Positions 1-6,303 of a stretch of 9,509 nucleotides of DNA are shown in pieces (position 1 is the stretch's first letter; every line of letters begins with the position of its first letter). The position numbers and the translations under genes are program-made. Origin of the DNA: Acidobacteriota bacterium (GTDB lineage Bacteria; Acidobacteriota; Terriglobia; Terriglobales; Acidobacteriaceae); NCBI GenBank assembly GCA_003225615.1, contig QIAS01000387.1, positions 1 to 9,509 on the forward strand. The letters are read 5' to 3'. The notes under the pieces are model-generated. The model saw only the letters and a program-made list of their open reading frames with translations. It made no database searches and was not told where the DNA came from.

Positions 1-711
1 CAGCATCTCGACTATGCCAACCGCAAGCAGCACATTCGTGAAATCGCCGAGTGGTTCCGCACCAGCGGCATTCCGTTGAATTCCGTGCACTCTCCCCTGT
101 ATGCCGACTACGACTGGGGACGCACTGGCGCGCCGCCCGTGAATGTCGCCTCCACCGACCGCGCGGGCCGCATCGAGGCCATGGACGAAGTGAAGCGCGC
201 ACTGGAAATTGCCGAGCAGATTCCATTTCGTTTTCTGGTACAGCACATCGGCACGAGCAATGAAACGTTCAGCGATCACAAATTCGAGGCAGCCATGACC
301 TCCATCGAACACTTGCGCGCGTTTGCCAAACCGCTGGGGGTGCGGATTCTGCTGGAGAATATTCCTAACGAGCTCTCCACACCTGACAAATTGATTGAGT
401 TCATCCATGCGTCGCATTTTGACGATGTTGGCGTGTGCTTCGATCTGGGCCATGCCCACATGATGAGCAGCGTGGCGGAAGCGTTCGAGATCCTAAAACC
501 GCAAATCCGCTCCACCCACGTGCACGACAACGCCAAAGATAAAGACTCGCACCTGTGGCCGGGAAGGGGGTCAATCGACTGGAAGGAAGCTGTCGAGTTG
601 CTGCGCTCGGCTCCGCACACTCCGCCGCTGCTGCTCGAGATTGAGGGAGAAGAAAAGGCCAACCCTGTGGATGGCATGGCGGAAGCTTACCGCAAGCTGG
701 AAACAGCCTAG
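1..711 (+). CDS. Sugar phosphate isomerase/epimerase family protein, 5' end cut by window
   Basis: The reading frame is open from base 1, so the start lies upstream; 236 residues are visible before TAG. It looks like a xylose-isomerase-like TIM barrel (AP endonuclease family 2 fold), a family of metal-dependent sugar and sugar-acid isomerases or epimerases. Motifs on the visible numbering are LLEN with a likely metal ligand Glu119, CFDLGHAH (Asp148, His151), a THVHDN segment (His173, His175), the loop HLWPGRGSIDW (184-194) and LLLEIEGE (Glu213 or Glu215) near the C-terminus. These acidic and His residues are where the family binds its divalent metal. The substrate cannot be read from the sequence, and the neighbours (tRNA synthetase, arginase) give no clue. 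A TTG at 76 is in frame but is internal, because homology-like sequence extends upstream of it. The family call is secure; the specific function is unknown. Confidence 0.85.
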   Translation, partial: QHLDYANRKQHIREIAEWFRTSGIPLNSVHSPLYADYDWGRTGAPPVNVASTDRAGRIEAMDEVKRALEIAEQIPFRFLVQHIGTSNETFSDHKFEAAMTSIEHLRAFAKPLGVRILLENIPNELSTPDKLIEFIHASHFDDVGVCFDLGHAHMMSSVAEAFEILKPQIRSTHVHDNAKDKDSHLWPGRGSIDWKEAVELLRSAPHTPPLLLEIEGEEKANPVDGMAEAYRKLETA

Positions 712-735
712 TCAGGCTACGCAACGGCACTGAAA

Positions 736-832
736 TAGAAAGGCGTGATTTGCGTTCCAATTCTCGATCGCCAATTTTGCACACATGTTTCTGGCGCGAG
801 AAAATTGGCAATTGAAAATTGAAAATTGAAAA
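736..832. repeat. Heptad-repeat inverted element before asnS
   Basis: This AT-rich gap between the isomerase stop and asnS contains a 9-bp perfect inverted pair, GCCAATTTT (770-778) and AAAATTGGC (801-809). The similarity extends to about 24 bases per arm (755-778 and 801-824) with 4 mismatches. An alternative hairpin pairs TTCTCG/CGAGAA and CGCCA/TGGCG (761-773 with 792-802). The right arm runs into three perfect tandem heptads TTGAAAA at 812-832, the last overlapping the asnS start codon. A 16-mer at 736-751 (TAGAAAGGCGTGATTT) recurs with one mismatch at 2191-2206 inside the next element, which marks both as members of one dispersed family. No U-tract follows either hairpin, so terminator function is not supported. 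Confidence 0.7.
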
Positions 833-2160
833 TGATGTCCGCTCCTGTAAGCACCATCGCCGAAATCGGAAAACACGAAGGCCAGACCGTTACCATCCGC
901 GGCTGGCTGTACAACCAGCGCGAGAGCGGGAAACTGCTCTTCCCCATTTTTCGCGACGGTTCCGGCACGATTCAAGGTGTGGTGCCCAAGAACGCGGTAG
1001 CACCCGAAGTCTTTGATGCCGTGAAGGGCCTCACCCAGGAATCGAGTGTGATCGTCGAGGGGAAAGTGCGGGCCGATAAGCGTGCCCCTGGCGGGTACGA
1101 ACTTGACGTTGTGAATGTGCAGGTCTTGCAAAAGGTCGCGGACTCCGATCCGTATCCGATTACGCCCAAAGAACACGGCGTGGACTTCCTTATGGAGCAT
1201 CGCCACCTCTGGGTGCGCTCGCTCAGGCAGGCGGCGATTCTGCGGGTGCGCGCCGAAATCATCAAAGCCGCACGGGATTTTTTCGACGAACGTGAATTCA
1301 CGTTAACCGACCCACCGATTATTACGCCCGCAGCCTGCGAGGGTACTACTACGCTGTTTCCCGTGGATTATTTCGAAGACCAGGCTTACCTGACGCAGTC
1401 CGGGCAGCTTTACATCGAAGCGACGGCCATGGCGCTGGGCAAGGTCTACTCGTTCGGCCCCACATTCCGCGCCGAGAAATCCAAGACGCGTCGTCACCTG
1501 ACCGAATTCTGGATGGTCGAGCCGGAAATTGCTTATGCCACGCTCGATGACCTGATGGACTTGGCCGAGGGGCTGATTTCTTTCGTCGTAAAGCGGTGCC
1601 TCGACAAGAGGCGCGTCGATTTGCAGACCATTGGGCGGGACGTTTCGAAGCTCGAGAAGATTGTGCCGCCATTTCCCCGCATTACTTACGACGAAGCGGT
1701 GAAACTTCTCCAGGAAGGCCATGCCAAGGGCGAACTCGAAACAAAGTTTGAATGGGGAGGCGATCTCGGTTCACCGGACGAGACTTACCTTTCATCAAAG
1801 TTTGAGAAGCCGGTAATGGTGCATCGCTATCCCGCGAGCGTGAAAGCGTTTTACATGGAGCCGGATCCGCAAAGGCCCGAACTCGCCTTATGCGTGGATG
1901 TCCTCGCCCCTGAGGGCTACGGAGAAATCATTGGCGGCTCGCAGCGCACGGCATCCTACGATCTGCTGTTGAAGCGCATTCGCGAACACAATCTGCCGGA
2001 AGAAGCATTCAAGTGGTATCTCGACCTCCGCAAGTACGGCAGCGTGCCGCACAGCGGCTTCGGCATGGGCATTGAACGGGCGGTGGCGTGGATTTGTGGG
2101 TTGGAGCACGTGCGGGAGACGATTCCGTTCCCGCGGATGCTATACAGATTGTATCCGTGA
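832..2160 (+). CDS. asnS: Asparaginyl-tRNA synthetase (class II)
   Basis: This cytoplasmic enzyme charges tRNA-Asn with asparagine using ATP. The 442-residue product has an N-terminal OB-fold anticodon-binding domain (about 8-105; [20 protein letters not shown]) and a class II catalytic core. Motif 2 lies in [20 protein letters not shown] (208-227), the AsnRS/AspRS type. MVEPEIAY follows it, and IIGGSQR (366-372) and motif 3 [12 protein letters not shown] with IPFPR (409-435) complete the core. The pattern [11 protein letters not shown] and the KAFYMEPD segment favour AsnRS over AspRS. It is slightly shorter than the E. coli enzyme (466). ATG 832 is chosen over TTG 826, which lies inside the TTGAAAA repeat; ATG 835 is equally possible. 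No Shine-Dalgarno is visible because the repeat abuts the start. Confidence 0.93.
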   Translation: MMSAPVSTIAEIGKHEGQTVTIRGWLYNQRESGKLLFPIFRDGSGTIQGVVPKNAVAPEVFDAVKGLTQESSVIVEGKVRADKRAPGGYELDVVNVQVLQKVADSDPYPITPKEHGVDFLMEHRHLWVRSLRQAAILRVRAEIIKAARDFFDEREFTLTDPPIITPAACEGTTTLFPVDYFEDQAYLTQSGQLYIEATAMALGKVYSFGPTFRAEKSKTRRHLTEFWMVEPEIAYATLDDLMDLAEGLISFVVKRCLDKRRVDLQTIGRDVSKLEKIVPPFPRITYDEAVKLLQEGHAKGELETKFEWGGDLGSPDETYLSSKFEKPVMVHRYPASVKAFYMEPDPQRPELALCVDVLAPEGYGEIIGGSQRTASYDLLLKRIREHNLPEEAFKWYLDLRKYGSVPHSGFGMGIERAVAWICGLEHVRETIPFPRMLYRLYP

Positions 2161-2238
2161 TTTTCGATGGTCAATTGCCAATTTGCAATTTAGAAAGCCG
2201 TGATTTTCAATTGGCAATCGGCAATTGAAAATTGGAAA
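2161..2238. repeat. Heptad-repeat inverted element after asnS
   Basis: It begins immediately after the asnS stop. Arms at 2161-2191 and 2208-2238 form a long imperfect inverted repeat; the core 2171-2191 against 2208-2228 matches at 17 of 21 positions. The right arm reads as four degenerate 7-bp units: TTGGCAA, TCGGCAA, TTGAAAA and TTGGAAA (2211-2238). The left arm carries matching units on the opposite strand (TGGTCAA, TTGCCAA, TTTGCAA). The spacer holds TAGAAAGCCGTGATTT (2191-2206), shared with 736-751. It could fold into a cruciform or an RNA hairpin downstream of asnS, but there is no T-tract typical of an intrinsic terminator. The 40 bases from 2239 to the next start show no clear promoter or Shine-Dalgarno. 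Confidence 0.7.
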
Positions 2239-2278
2239 TTCCAGAATTGTCGCAAGTTAGCCGTTAAGCACGACTGCT

Positions 2279-3247
2279 ATGGAAACAACCAAGCAAGACA
2301 AACCGACGGTCACTGCGCTGCCCTACTCCAACATCACTCCTCGCAAAATCCGGGTAATCGGCGTGCCGCTTGACCTCGGCCAGTCCCGCCGCGGCGTGGA
2401 CATGGGGCCGTCTGCCGTCCGCGTGGCCGGTCTTGAGGCACGATTGGAAGCGCTAGGGCACGTCGTTGAGGATGCCGGCAATATCGCCGTTGCTATTGCG
2501 GAGCAGAAAAAAGAGGGCGATCCCCATGCCAAATATCTCAAAGAAATCACCGCGACCTGCACCAAGCATGCGGAACTGGTGCTGAAAACTCTCGAAGCCG
2601 GCAAAGTGCCCATAGTCCTAGGCGGAGATCACTCGGTTGCAGCGGGCACCGTGGCCGGAGTCGCGGAATTCCATCGCCGCCAGAACCAGAAGATCGGCCT
2701 CCTCTGGATTGACGCTCACTCCGACATTAATACCCCCGACAGTTCGCCCAGCGGCAACGTCCATGGCATGCCTCTGGCTGCCATCATGGGATTGGGGCCG
2801 CCCGAATTGTCCAACATCTTCAACTTTTCGCCCAAGGTGAATCCCGAAAATTGCGTACTGGTCGGGGTACGCGATATAGACGCCATCGAGAAAGAAAACA
2901 TCCGCCGCGCCGGAGTGGAAGTCTTCACCATGCGCGACATTGACGAGCGCGGCATGCGCGCGGTTATTGAAGAAGCGCTGCGCATGGCCGGAAGAGGCAC
3001 CGCCGGATATCACGTCTCCCTCGACATGGATTGGATCGATCCCGAAGACGCCCCCGGGGTGGGAACGCCCGTCCGCGGCGGCGCTACCTATCGGGAAGCC
3101 CACCTCGCCATGGAAATCATCGCGGATCACGCCCGTATGCTGGGCTTCGAAATTGTGGAAGTGAATCCGGTAATCGACGAGCATAACCGCACCGCCGATT
3201 TGGCGGTGGAACTGACGCTGTCAGCCTTTGGAAAAAAGATTCTTTAA
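2279..3247 (+). CDS. rocF: Arginase (ureohydrolase family)
   Basis: Arginases hydrolyse L-arginine to ornithine and urea with a two-manganese centre, in the cytoplasm. The 322-residue protein shows the ureohydrolase signatures in order: GGDHS (His118), WIDAHSDIN (Asp145, His147, Asp149), SGNVHGMP (158-164), and SLDMDWIDP (Asp249, Asp251) followed by APGVGTPVRGG. These supply the expected metal ligands. The C-terminal EVNPVIDEHNRTADLAVEL resembles Bacillus RocF more than agmatinase or formimidoylglutamase, so arginase is the best call; agmatinase is less likely. The start ATG 2279 leaves an about 20-residue polar N-terminal extension before the fold begins at RKIRVIGVP. No strong ribosome binding site is visible. 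The neighbours do not form an arginine pathway, so it is probably a separate transcription unit. Confidence 0.9.
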   Translation: METTKQDKPTVTALPYSNITPRKIRVIGVPLDLGQSRRGVDMGPSAVRVAGLEARLEALGHVVEDAGNIAVAIAEQKKEGDPHAKYLKEITATCTKHAELVLKTLEAGKVPIVLGGDHSVAAGTVAGVAEFHRRQNQKIGLLWIDAHSDINTPDSSPSGNVHGMPLAAIMGLGPPELSNIFNFSPKVNPENCVLVGVRDIDAIEKENIRRAGVEVFTMRDIDERGMRAVIEEALRMAGRGTAGYHVSLDMDWIDPEDAPGVGTPVRGGATYREAHLAMEIIADHARMLGFEIVEVNPVIDEHNRTADLAVELTLSAFGKKIL

Positions 3248-3276
3248 GGGCCGCCCGAGTCCCCCGAATCTCGCCA

Positions 3277-3354
3277 GCCCGATAGGGCGGAATTCATTAG
3301 GCCAGCGCGTAAGCGCTGGGTCGCCCCCGAAAAATGATCGAGCCCCGTAGGGGC
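3277..3354. repeat. Three-hairpin GC-rich intergenic element (REP-like)
   Basis: Three short palindromes sit in a row in the gap between arginase and ddl. They are GCCC-GATA-GGGC (3277-3288), CCAGCGC-GTAA-GCGCTGG (3302-3319, a 7-bp stem with a GNRA-type loop) and GCCCC-GTA-GGGGC (3342-3354). This modular layout resembles REP-type dispersed repeats known from many bacteria, some of which are mobilised by TnpA-REP (RAYT) transposases; no such gene is in the window. Hairpins right after a stop codon could also protect mRNA 3' ends. No T-tract follows, so it is not an intrinsic terminator. The remaining bases 3355-3442 show nothing recognisable beyond a weak GGAG next to the ddl start. Confidence 0.65.
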
Positions 3355-3442
3355 GGCACCCTGTAGTGCTAACCCACCTGTACCCAAACGGTCATCCCTT
3401 CAAGGTTGACGGAAGCGCCGCGCTTCTCCAGACTTGTGGAGC

Positions 3443-4630
3443 ATGAAAAAGCTTCGCGTCGGAATCTTGTTCGGCGGGCGCAGCGGCGAGCACGAAGTCT
3501 CTCTGCTTTCCGCAGCCTCGGTTCTCAAAGCCATCGACCAGAATAAATTCGAAGTAGTACCCATCGGCATCACTAAGGAAGGCCGCTGGCTCACCTCAGG
3601 CGAGGCCGAGCGGTTGCTGCAAGGCAAGCCAGTCGAAGAAGCACGCCATCTCCGCGCTGGGGATCCCGAAGCGACTCCCGGCGCCGCAGTGCTGGCCAGG
3701 GGCGAAGCCGTGGTTGTCCCGCCCGAACCAGCGCACCGCCAGCAGGGCATGATTCCGTTCCAGACGTCAATGCTAGCGCGCCGGGCCGCCGATCGCGCCA
3801 TTAATGTAGATGTAATCTTTCCTGTCCTGCATGGAACCTTCGGCGAAGATGGCACCATACAAGGGCTGCTTGAACTTGCTGATATTCCTTACGTCGGGGC
3901 TGGCGTGCTGGGGTCAGCCGCCGGCATGGACAAGGATGTAATGAAGGCGTTGTTTCGCAACGCCGAGCTACCCATTGTGAAGCACGTGACCATCCTCCGC
4001 GGCGACTGGGAAACCGATCCCAGGAAAGCGGAGAAACTCGTAGAGAAAAATTTGAAATACCCCGTCTTCGTAAAGCCCGCCAACCTGGGCTCGTCGGTCG
4101 GAATTTCCAAGGCGCACAATCGCAAAGAGCTTGGTCCGGCAATCTACGAAGCCGCCAAGTTCGATCGCAAGATCGTCATCGAAGAAGGGGTAGGCGGAAA
4201 GAAACGCAAAGCCCGCGAAATCGAGTGCTCCGTCCTGGGCAACGACCGCCCGCAAGCCTCAGTACCCGGCGAAATCGTTCCCGGCAAGGAATTCTACGAC
4301 TACACCGCCAAGTACCTTGACGAAGGCTCGCAACTCATCATCCCCGCCAAACTGACGAAATCCAAGACCAAGAAAGTTCAGGAACTCGCCATCAAAGCAT
4401 TTCAGGCCGTCGACTGCTCCGGCCTGGCGCGCGTCGATTTCCTGATGGATCCCAAGAACCGCAAGCTCTATGTGAACGAGATCAACACCATGCCTGGTTT
4501 CACCGCCATCAGCATGTATCCCAAGCTGTGGGCGGCATCGGGCCTGGCTTATCCCGACCTGATCGAAAAGCTGATTCAGCTTGGCCTGGACCGGCATGCC
4601 GAAAAGAAGAAGAACCAGTACAACCGGTAG
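3443..4630 (+). CDS. ddl: D-alanine--D-alanine ligase (ATP-grasp)
   Basis: Ddl joins two D-alanines with ATP for the peptidoglycan stem peptide, in the cytoplasm. The 395-residue product starts [23 protein letters not shown], where the HEVS motif (Glu17) sits in the first substrate site. The ATP-grasp part shows [17 protein letters not shown] (208-224), EIECSVLG (259-266), GLARVDF (327-333) and the Ddl hallmark [10 protein letters not shown] (345-354). The omega loop EFYDYTAKY (283-291) carries the Tyr expected of D-Ala-D-Ala ligases rather than Phe/His-type vancomycin-resistance D-Ala-D-Lac ligases. The protein is longer than DdlB (about 306) because of an insertion at roughly 50-125, which makes it DdlA-like. 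ATG 3443 is preferred over TTG 3434 since the fold begins directly after it; the ribosome binding site is weak (GGAG one base upstream). Confidence 0.93.
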   Translation: MKKLRVGILFGGRSGEHEVSLLSAASVLKAIDQNKFEVVPIGITKEGRWLTSGEAERLLQGKPVEEARHLRAGDPEATPGAAVLARGEAVVVPPEPAHRQQGMIPFQTSMLARRAADRAINVDVIFPVLHGTFGEDGTIQGLLELADIPYVGAGVLGSAAGMDKDVMKALFRNAELPIVKHVTILRGDWETDPRKAEKLVEKNLKYPVFVKPANLGSSVGISKAHNRKELGPAIYEAAKFDRKIVIEEGVGGKKRKAREIECSVLGNDRPQASVPGEIVPGKEFYDYTAKYLDEGSQLIIPAKLTKSKTKKVQELAIKAFQAVDCSGLARVDFLMDPKNRKLYVNEINTMPGFTAISMYPKLWAASGLAYPDLIEKLIQLGLDRHAEKKKNQYNR

Positions 4631-4632
4631 GC

Positions 4633-4716
4633 AATTGTTGATTCTTGATTGTTGAATGAAAACCCAAACGCTCAGCAGCCGTTCATTCAACAATCAAAAA
4701 TCAACAATCAACAATT
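4633..4716. repeat. Heptad-repeat inverted element after ddl
   Basis: Two bases after the ddl stop, a left arm (4633-4660) and right arm (4682-4716) form a strong inverted repeat around a 21-base loop. The inner 16 bases pair perfectly (TTCATTCAACAATCAA on the right), followed by one mismatch and ten more matches. The left arm reads as three 7-bp units (TTGTTGA, TTCTTGA, TTGTTGA; 4635-4655). The right arm has four complementary units (TCAACAA, TCAAAAA, TCAACAA, TCAACAA; 4687-4714), so the arms differ by exactly one heptad. The AT-rich stem could act as a 3' mRNA structure for ddl, but it lacks a U-tract. The stretch 4717-4751 between this element and the next promoter shows nothing recognisable. 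Confidence 0.75.
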
Positions 4717-4751
4717 CATCGAGCCCCGCCCGACCGCGCTCGCGCCCTCCC

Positions 4752-4780
4752 TTGACACACCCCCCTGTGACAAGTAGCAT
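4752..4780 (+). promoter_or_regulatory. Sigma-70-type promoter of the riboswitch operon
   Basis: A perfect -35 TTGACA (4752-4757) is followed after exactly 17 bases by TAGCAT (4775-4780), a 4/6 match to TATAAT. The predicted start near 4787 lies about 30 bases upstream of riboswitch P1. The position fits well, being downstream of the ddl 3' structure and upstream of the only leader RNA in the window. Confidence 0.7.
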
Positions 4781-4815
4781 TACCTCTACAAGTCCGCTCT
4801 TCGGAGCAGACCTGG

Positions 4816-4926
4816 ATTTCATGCAGAGTGGCTGAGGGACGAGCCCTGCGACGCCACGGCAACCGGATCGGGCGCAAGCCCATCGTCAGGTGCCAACTCT
4901 CGACCCGGAAACGGGGAACATGAGAT
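4816..4926 (+). promoter_or_regulatory. SAM-I (S-box) riboswitch aptamer
   Basis: The leader RNA has the S-box core. P1 is ATTTCATG (4816-4823) with CATGAGAT (4919-4926). The P2 base is GTGGC (4828-4832) with GCCAC (4853-4857), and the conserved GAGGGAC (4834-4840) and CGGCAACC (4857-4864) are present. P3 is GGGC-GCAA-GCCC (4870-4881). J3/4 carries GGTGCCAA (4889-4896), and P4 is CCCG-GAAA-CGGG (4904-4915). A pseudoknot is possible between CGAG in the P2 loop (4840-4843) and CTCG (4899-4902), as in known SAM-I RNAs. S-box RNAs bind S-adenosylmethionine and normally switch off methionine-related genes. Here it precedes a threonine-synthase-like gene plus a sulfur carrier, which points to methionine synthesis. 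SAM-IV shares the core but differs in P4 placement and is less likely. Confidence 0.92.
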
Positions 4927-4955
4927 TCGGGGTGCAGCGTATTCGCATTCCGCAG

Positions 4956-4995
4956 CCTCTTTTCCTTTGATCCGGAAAAGAGGTTTCCGTTTTTT
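4956..4995 (+). terminator. Riboswitch expression platform with attenuator hairpins
   Basis: A hairpin CGGAAA (4973-4978) / TTTCCG (4984-4989) is followed directly by six T (4990-4995), the form of an intrinsic terminator. Its 5' arm overlaps a stronger 10-bp hairpin CCTCTTTTCC (4956-4965) / GGAAAAGAGG (4974-4983), so the two exclude each other. Either could be the terminator, since the 10-bp stem also ends near the T-tract. Upstream, CGGGGTGC (4928-4935) can pair with GCATTCCG (4945-4952), partly by G-U. The inferred mode is that SAM binding stabilises P1 and favours termination before the downstream gene. The exact antiterminator partner of P1 is not obvious by eye. Confidence 0.7.
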
Positions 4996-5022
4996 AGGGA
5001 CTCTTTTCCAGGCTCGTCCCCC

Positions 5023-5051
5023 GGCTACTTTGAAGAAGAGAGTAGCTGATG
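5023..5051 (+). promoter_or_regulatory. Hairpin presenting the ribosome binding site of metM
   Basis: GGCTACT (5023-5029) pairs with AGTAGCT (5041-5047), leaving an 11-base loop that contains GAAGAAGAG, the only purine-rich Shine-Dalgarno-like stretch before ATG 5049. The stem ends two bases before the start codon. It may modulate translation initiation in addition to transcriptional attenuation, or may simply be a stable leader stem. Confidence 0.5.
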
Positions 5052-6302
5052 ACCCGATACGAACTACGCTGCCGTGAATGCGGCAAGACCTGGGGAAACC
5101 AGCCCCGCTCCATCTGCGACGATTGCTTCTCTCCCCTCGAAGTTACCTACGACTACGACGCCGTACGCGCCCACCTCACGCGCGAGCGCATTGCCCAGCG
5201 CCCGCCCAACATGTGGCGCTACGCGGAACTGCTGCCTCTGCCGGAGAACTACCATCCCAGTTTGCCGGTGGGGTTCACGCCGCTGGTCAGCGCGCCAAAT
5301 TTAGGCAAGCAGCTAGGCGCGAAGAGGCTCTGCATTAAGAACGATGCCGTCTGCCTGCCCACGCTGAGCTTTAAAGATCGCGTTGTGGCGGTCGCCCTCG
5401 CCAACGCGCGCAGCTTCGGATTCGATACGGTCGCGTGTTCGTCCACGGGAAATCTCGCCAACTCGGTGGCGGCGCAGGCGGCGCGTGAAGGATTTAAGGC
5501 GTGGATATTCATCCCCGCCGATCTCGAACCGGCGAAAATTCTCGGCACCCAGGTCTATGGAGCGCGATTAGTTCCCATTGCCGGCAGCTACGACCAGGTC
5601 AATCGTCTGTGCTCGCAAATTGCTGACGAGCATCGGTGGGGTTTTGTGAACGTCAACCTGCGTCCTTACTATGCCGAAGGCTCGAAGACCGTAGGTTTCG
5701 AAATCGCCGAACAACTCGGCTGGCGGCTGCCGGATAACATTGTTGTTCCCATGGCCGGCGGATCGCTCATCACGAAAATTAAGAAAGCCTTTGACGAACT
5801 GGTCCAACTCGGCTTGGTAGATGCCAAGCCGGTGAAGTTCTTTGGAGCGCAAGCGACCGGCTGCTCCCCAATTTCCACCGCGGTGAAGGCAGGCGAATCC
5901 GAATTTCAGCCGCAAAGGCCTGCTACGATCGCCCGCTCTCTGGCTATTGGCAATCCCGCCGACGGCCACTATGCAATTAAGGCGATCACAAAGAGCGGCG
6001 GCTGGGCCGAAGATGTCGCGGACACCGAACTCGTGGAGTCTATCCAACTGCTCGCCGAAACCGAGGGCATCTTCACCGAAACCGCAGGAGGCGTGACGGT
6101 GGGTACCGCCCGCAAGCTCTATCAGCAGGGCCGGATCAGCCCGGAAGAGACCACGGTTCTCTGCATCACCGGCAACGGCCTGAAAACGACCGATGCCCTC
6201 GCCGGCAGCTACGAAACCGCGTCAGCGATTTTGCCCAAGCTCACTGCATTTGAAAGCTATCTTCGCGATGCAGTCGAGACTCAGGAAACGGTGGAGGTTT
6301 GA
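5049..6302 (+). CDS. metM: Threonine-synthase-like PLP enzyme, probable O-phosphohomoserine-dependent homocysteine synthase (MetM type)
   Basis: The 417-residue fold-type II PLP enzyme begins with a zinc-ribbon-like region (Cys8, Cys11, Cys23, Cys26). The catalytic core follows, with the PLP lysine in LPTLSFKDR (Lys109), a PLP-phosphate-binding region SSTGN (131-135), VPMAGGSL (233-240) and CITGNGLKT (372-380). By sequence alone it would be annotated threonine synthase. Context argues otherwise: it sits behind a SAM riboswitch and one base before a CysO-like sulfur carrier. In Streptomyces such a pair (MetM/MetO) converts O-phosphohomoserine to homocysteine using the thiocarboxylated carrier. 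The usual PTGSFKDR of threonine synthases reads PTLSFKDR here, a possible substrate-specificity difference. ATG 5049 is supported by GAAGAAGAG upstream. True threonine synthase (thrC) remains the alternative; whether the genome has another thrC would decide. Confidence 0.75.
   Translation: MTRYELRCRECGKTWGNQPRSICDDCFSPLEVTYDYDAVRAHLTRERIAQRPPNMWRYAELLPLPENYHPSLPVGFTPLVSAPNLGKQLGAKRLCIKNDAVCLPTLSFKDRVVAVALANARSFGFDTVACSSTGNLANSVAAQAAREGFKAWIFIPADLEPAKILGTQVYGARLVPIAGSYDQVNRLCSQIADEHRWGFVNVNLRPYYAEGSKTVGFEIAEQLGWRLPDNIVVPMAGGSLITKIKKAFDELVQLGLVDAKPVKFFGAQATGCSPISTAVKAGESEFQPQRPATIARSLAIGNPADGHYAIKAITKSGGWAEDVADTELVESIQLLAETEGIFTETAGGVTVGTARKLYQQGRISPEETTVLCITGNGLKTTDALAGSYETASAILPKLTAFESYLRDAVETQETVEV
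6293..6297 (+). promoter_or_regulatory. Shine-Dalgarno of metO inside the metM 3' end
   Basis: GGAGG lies 6 bases before ATG 6304, within the last codons of the preceding gene. It fixes the carrier's start and suggests translational coupling of the pair. Confidence 0.8.
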
Positions 6303-6303
6303 A

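Noticed and set aside
76..711. TTG at 76 as the true start of the isomerase gene
   Set aside because: The frame is open to base 1, and the residues before 76 look like ordinary coding sequence of the same fold; the gene is cut by the window edge.
812..832. CRISPR-like repeats
   Set aside because: The units are 7 bp and directly tandem, with no unique spacers and no cas genes.
2618..3184. Long minus-strand open frame (188 codons) opposite arginase
   Set aside because: It lies wholly antisense to a clearly conserved arginase, has no recognisable domain and is explained by codon bias on the sense strand. The same holds for minus-strand frames at 401-811, 3400-3858 and 5568-6047.
4718..4728. 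ATCGAGCCCCG shared with 3337-3347 as a second copy of the hairpin element
   Set aside because: Only 11 bases match and the palindrome is not completed; about ten such matches are expected by chance in a window this size.
5049..6302. Cysteine synthase (CysM) as the partner of the CysO-like carrier
   Set aside because: The N-terminal zinc-ribbon-like Cys pairs, the length of 417 residues and the core motifs match threonine synthases rather than the shorter CysM/CysK family.
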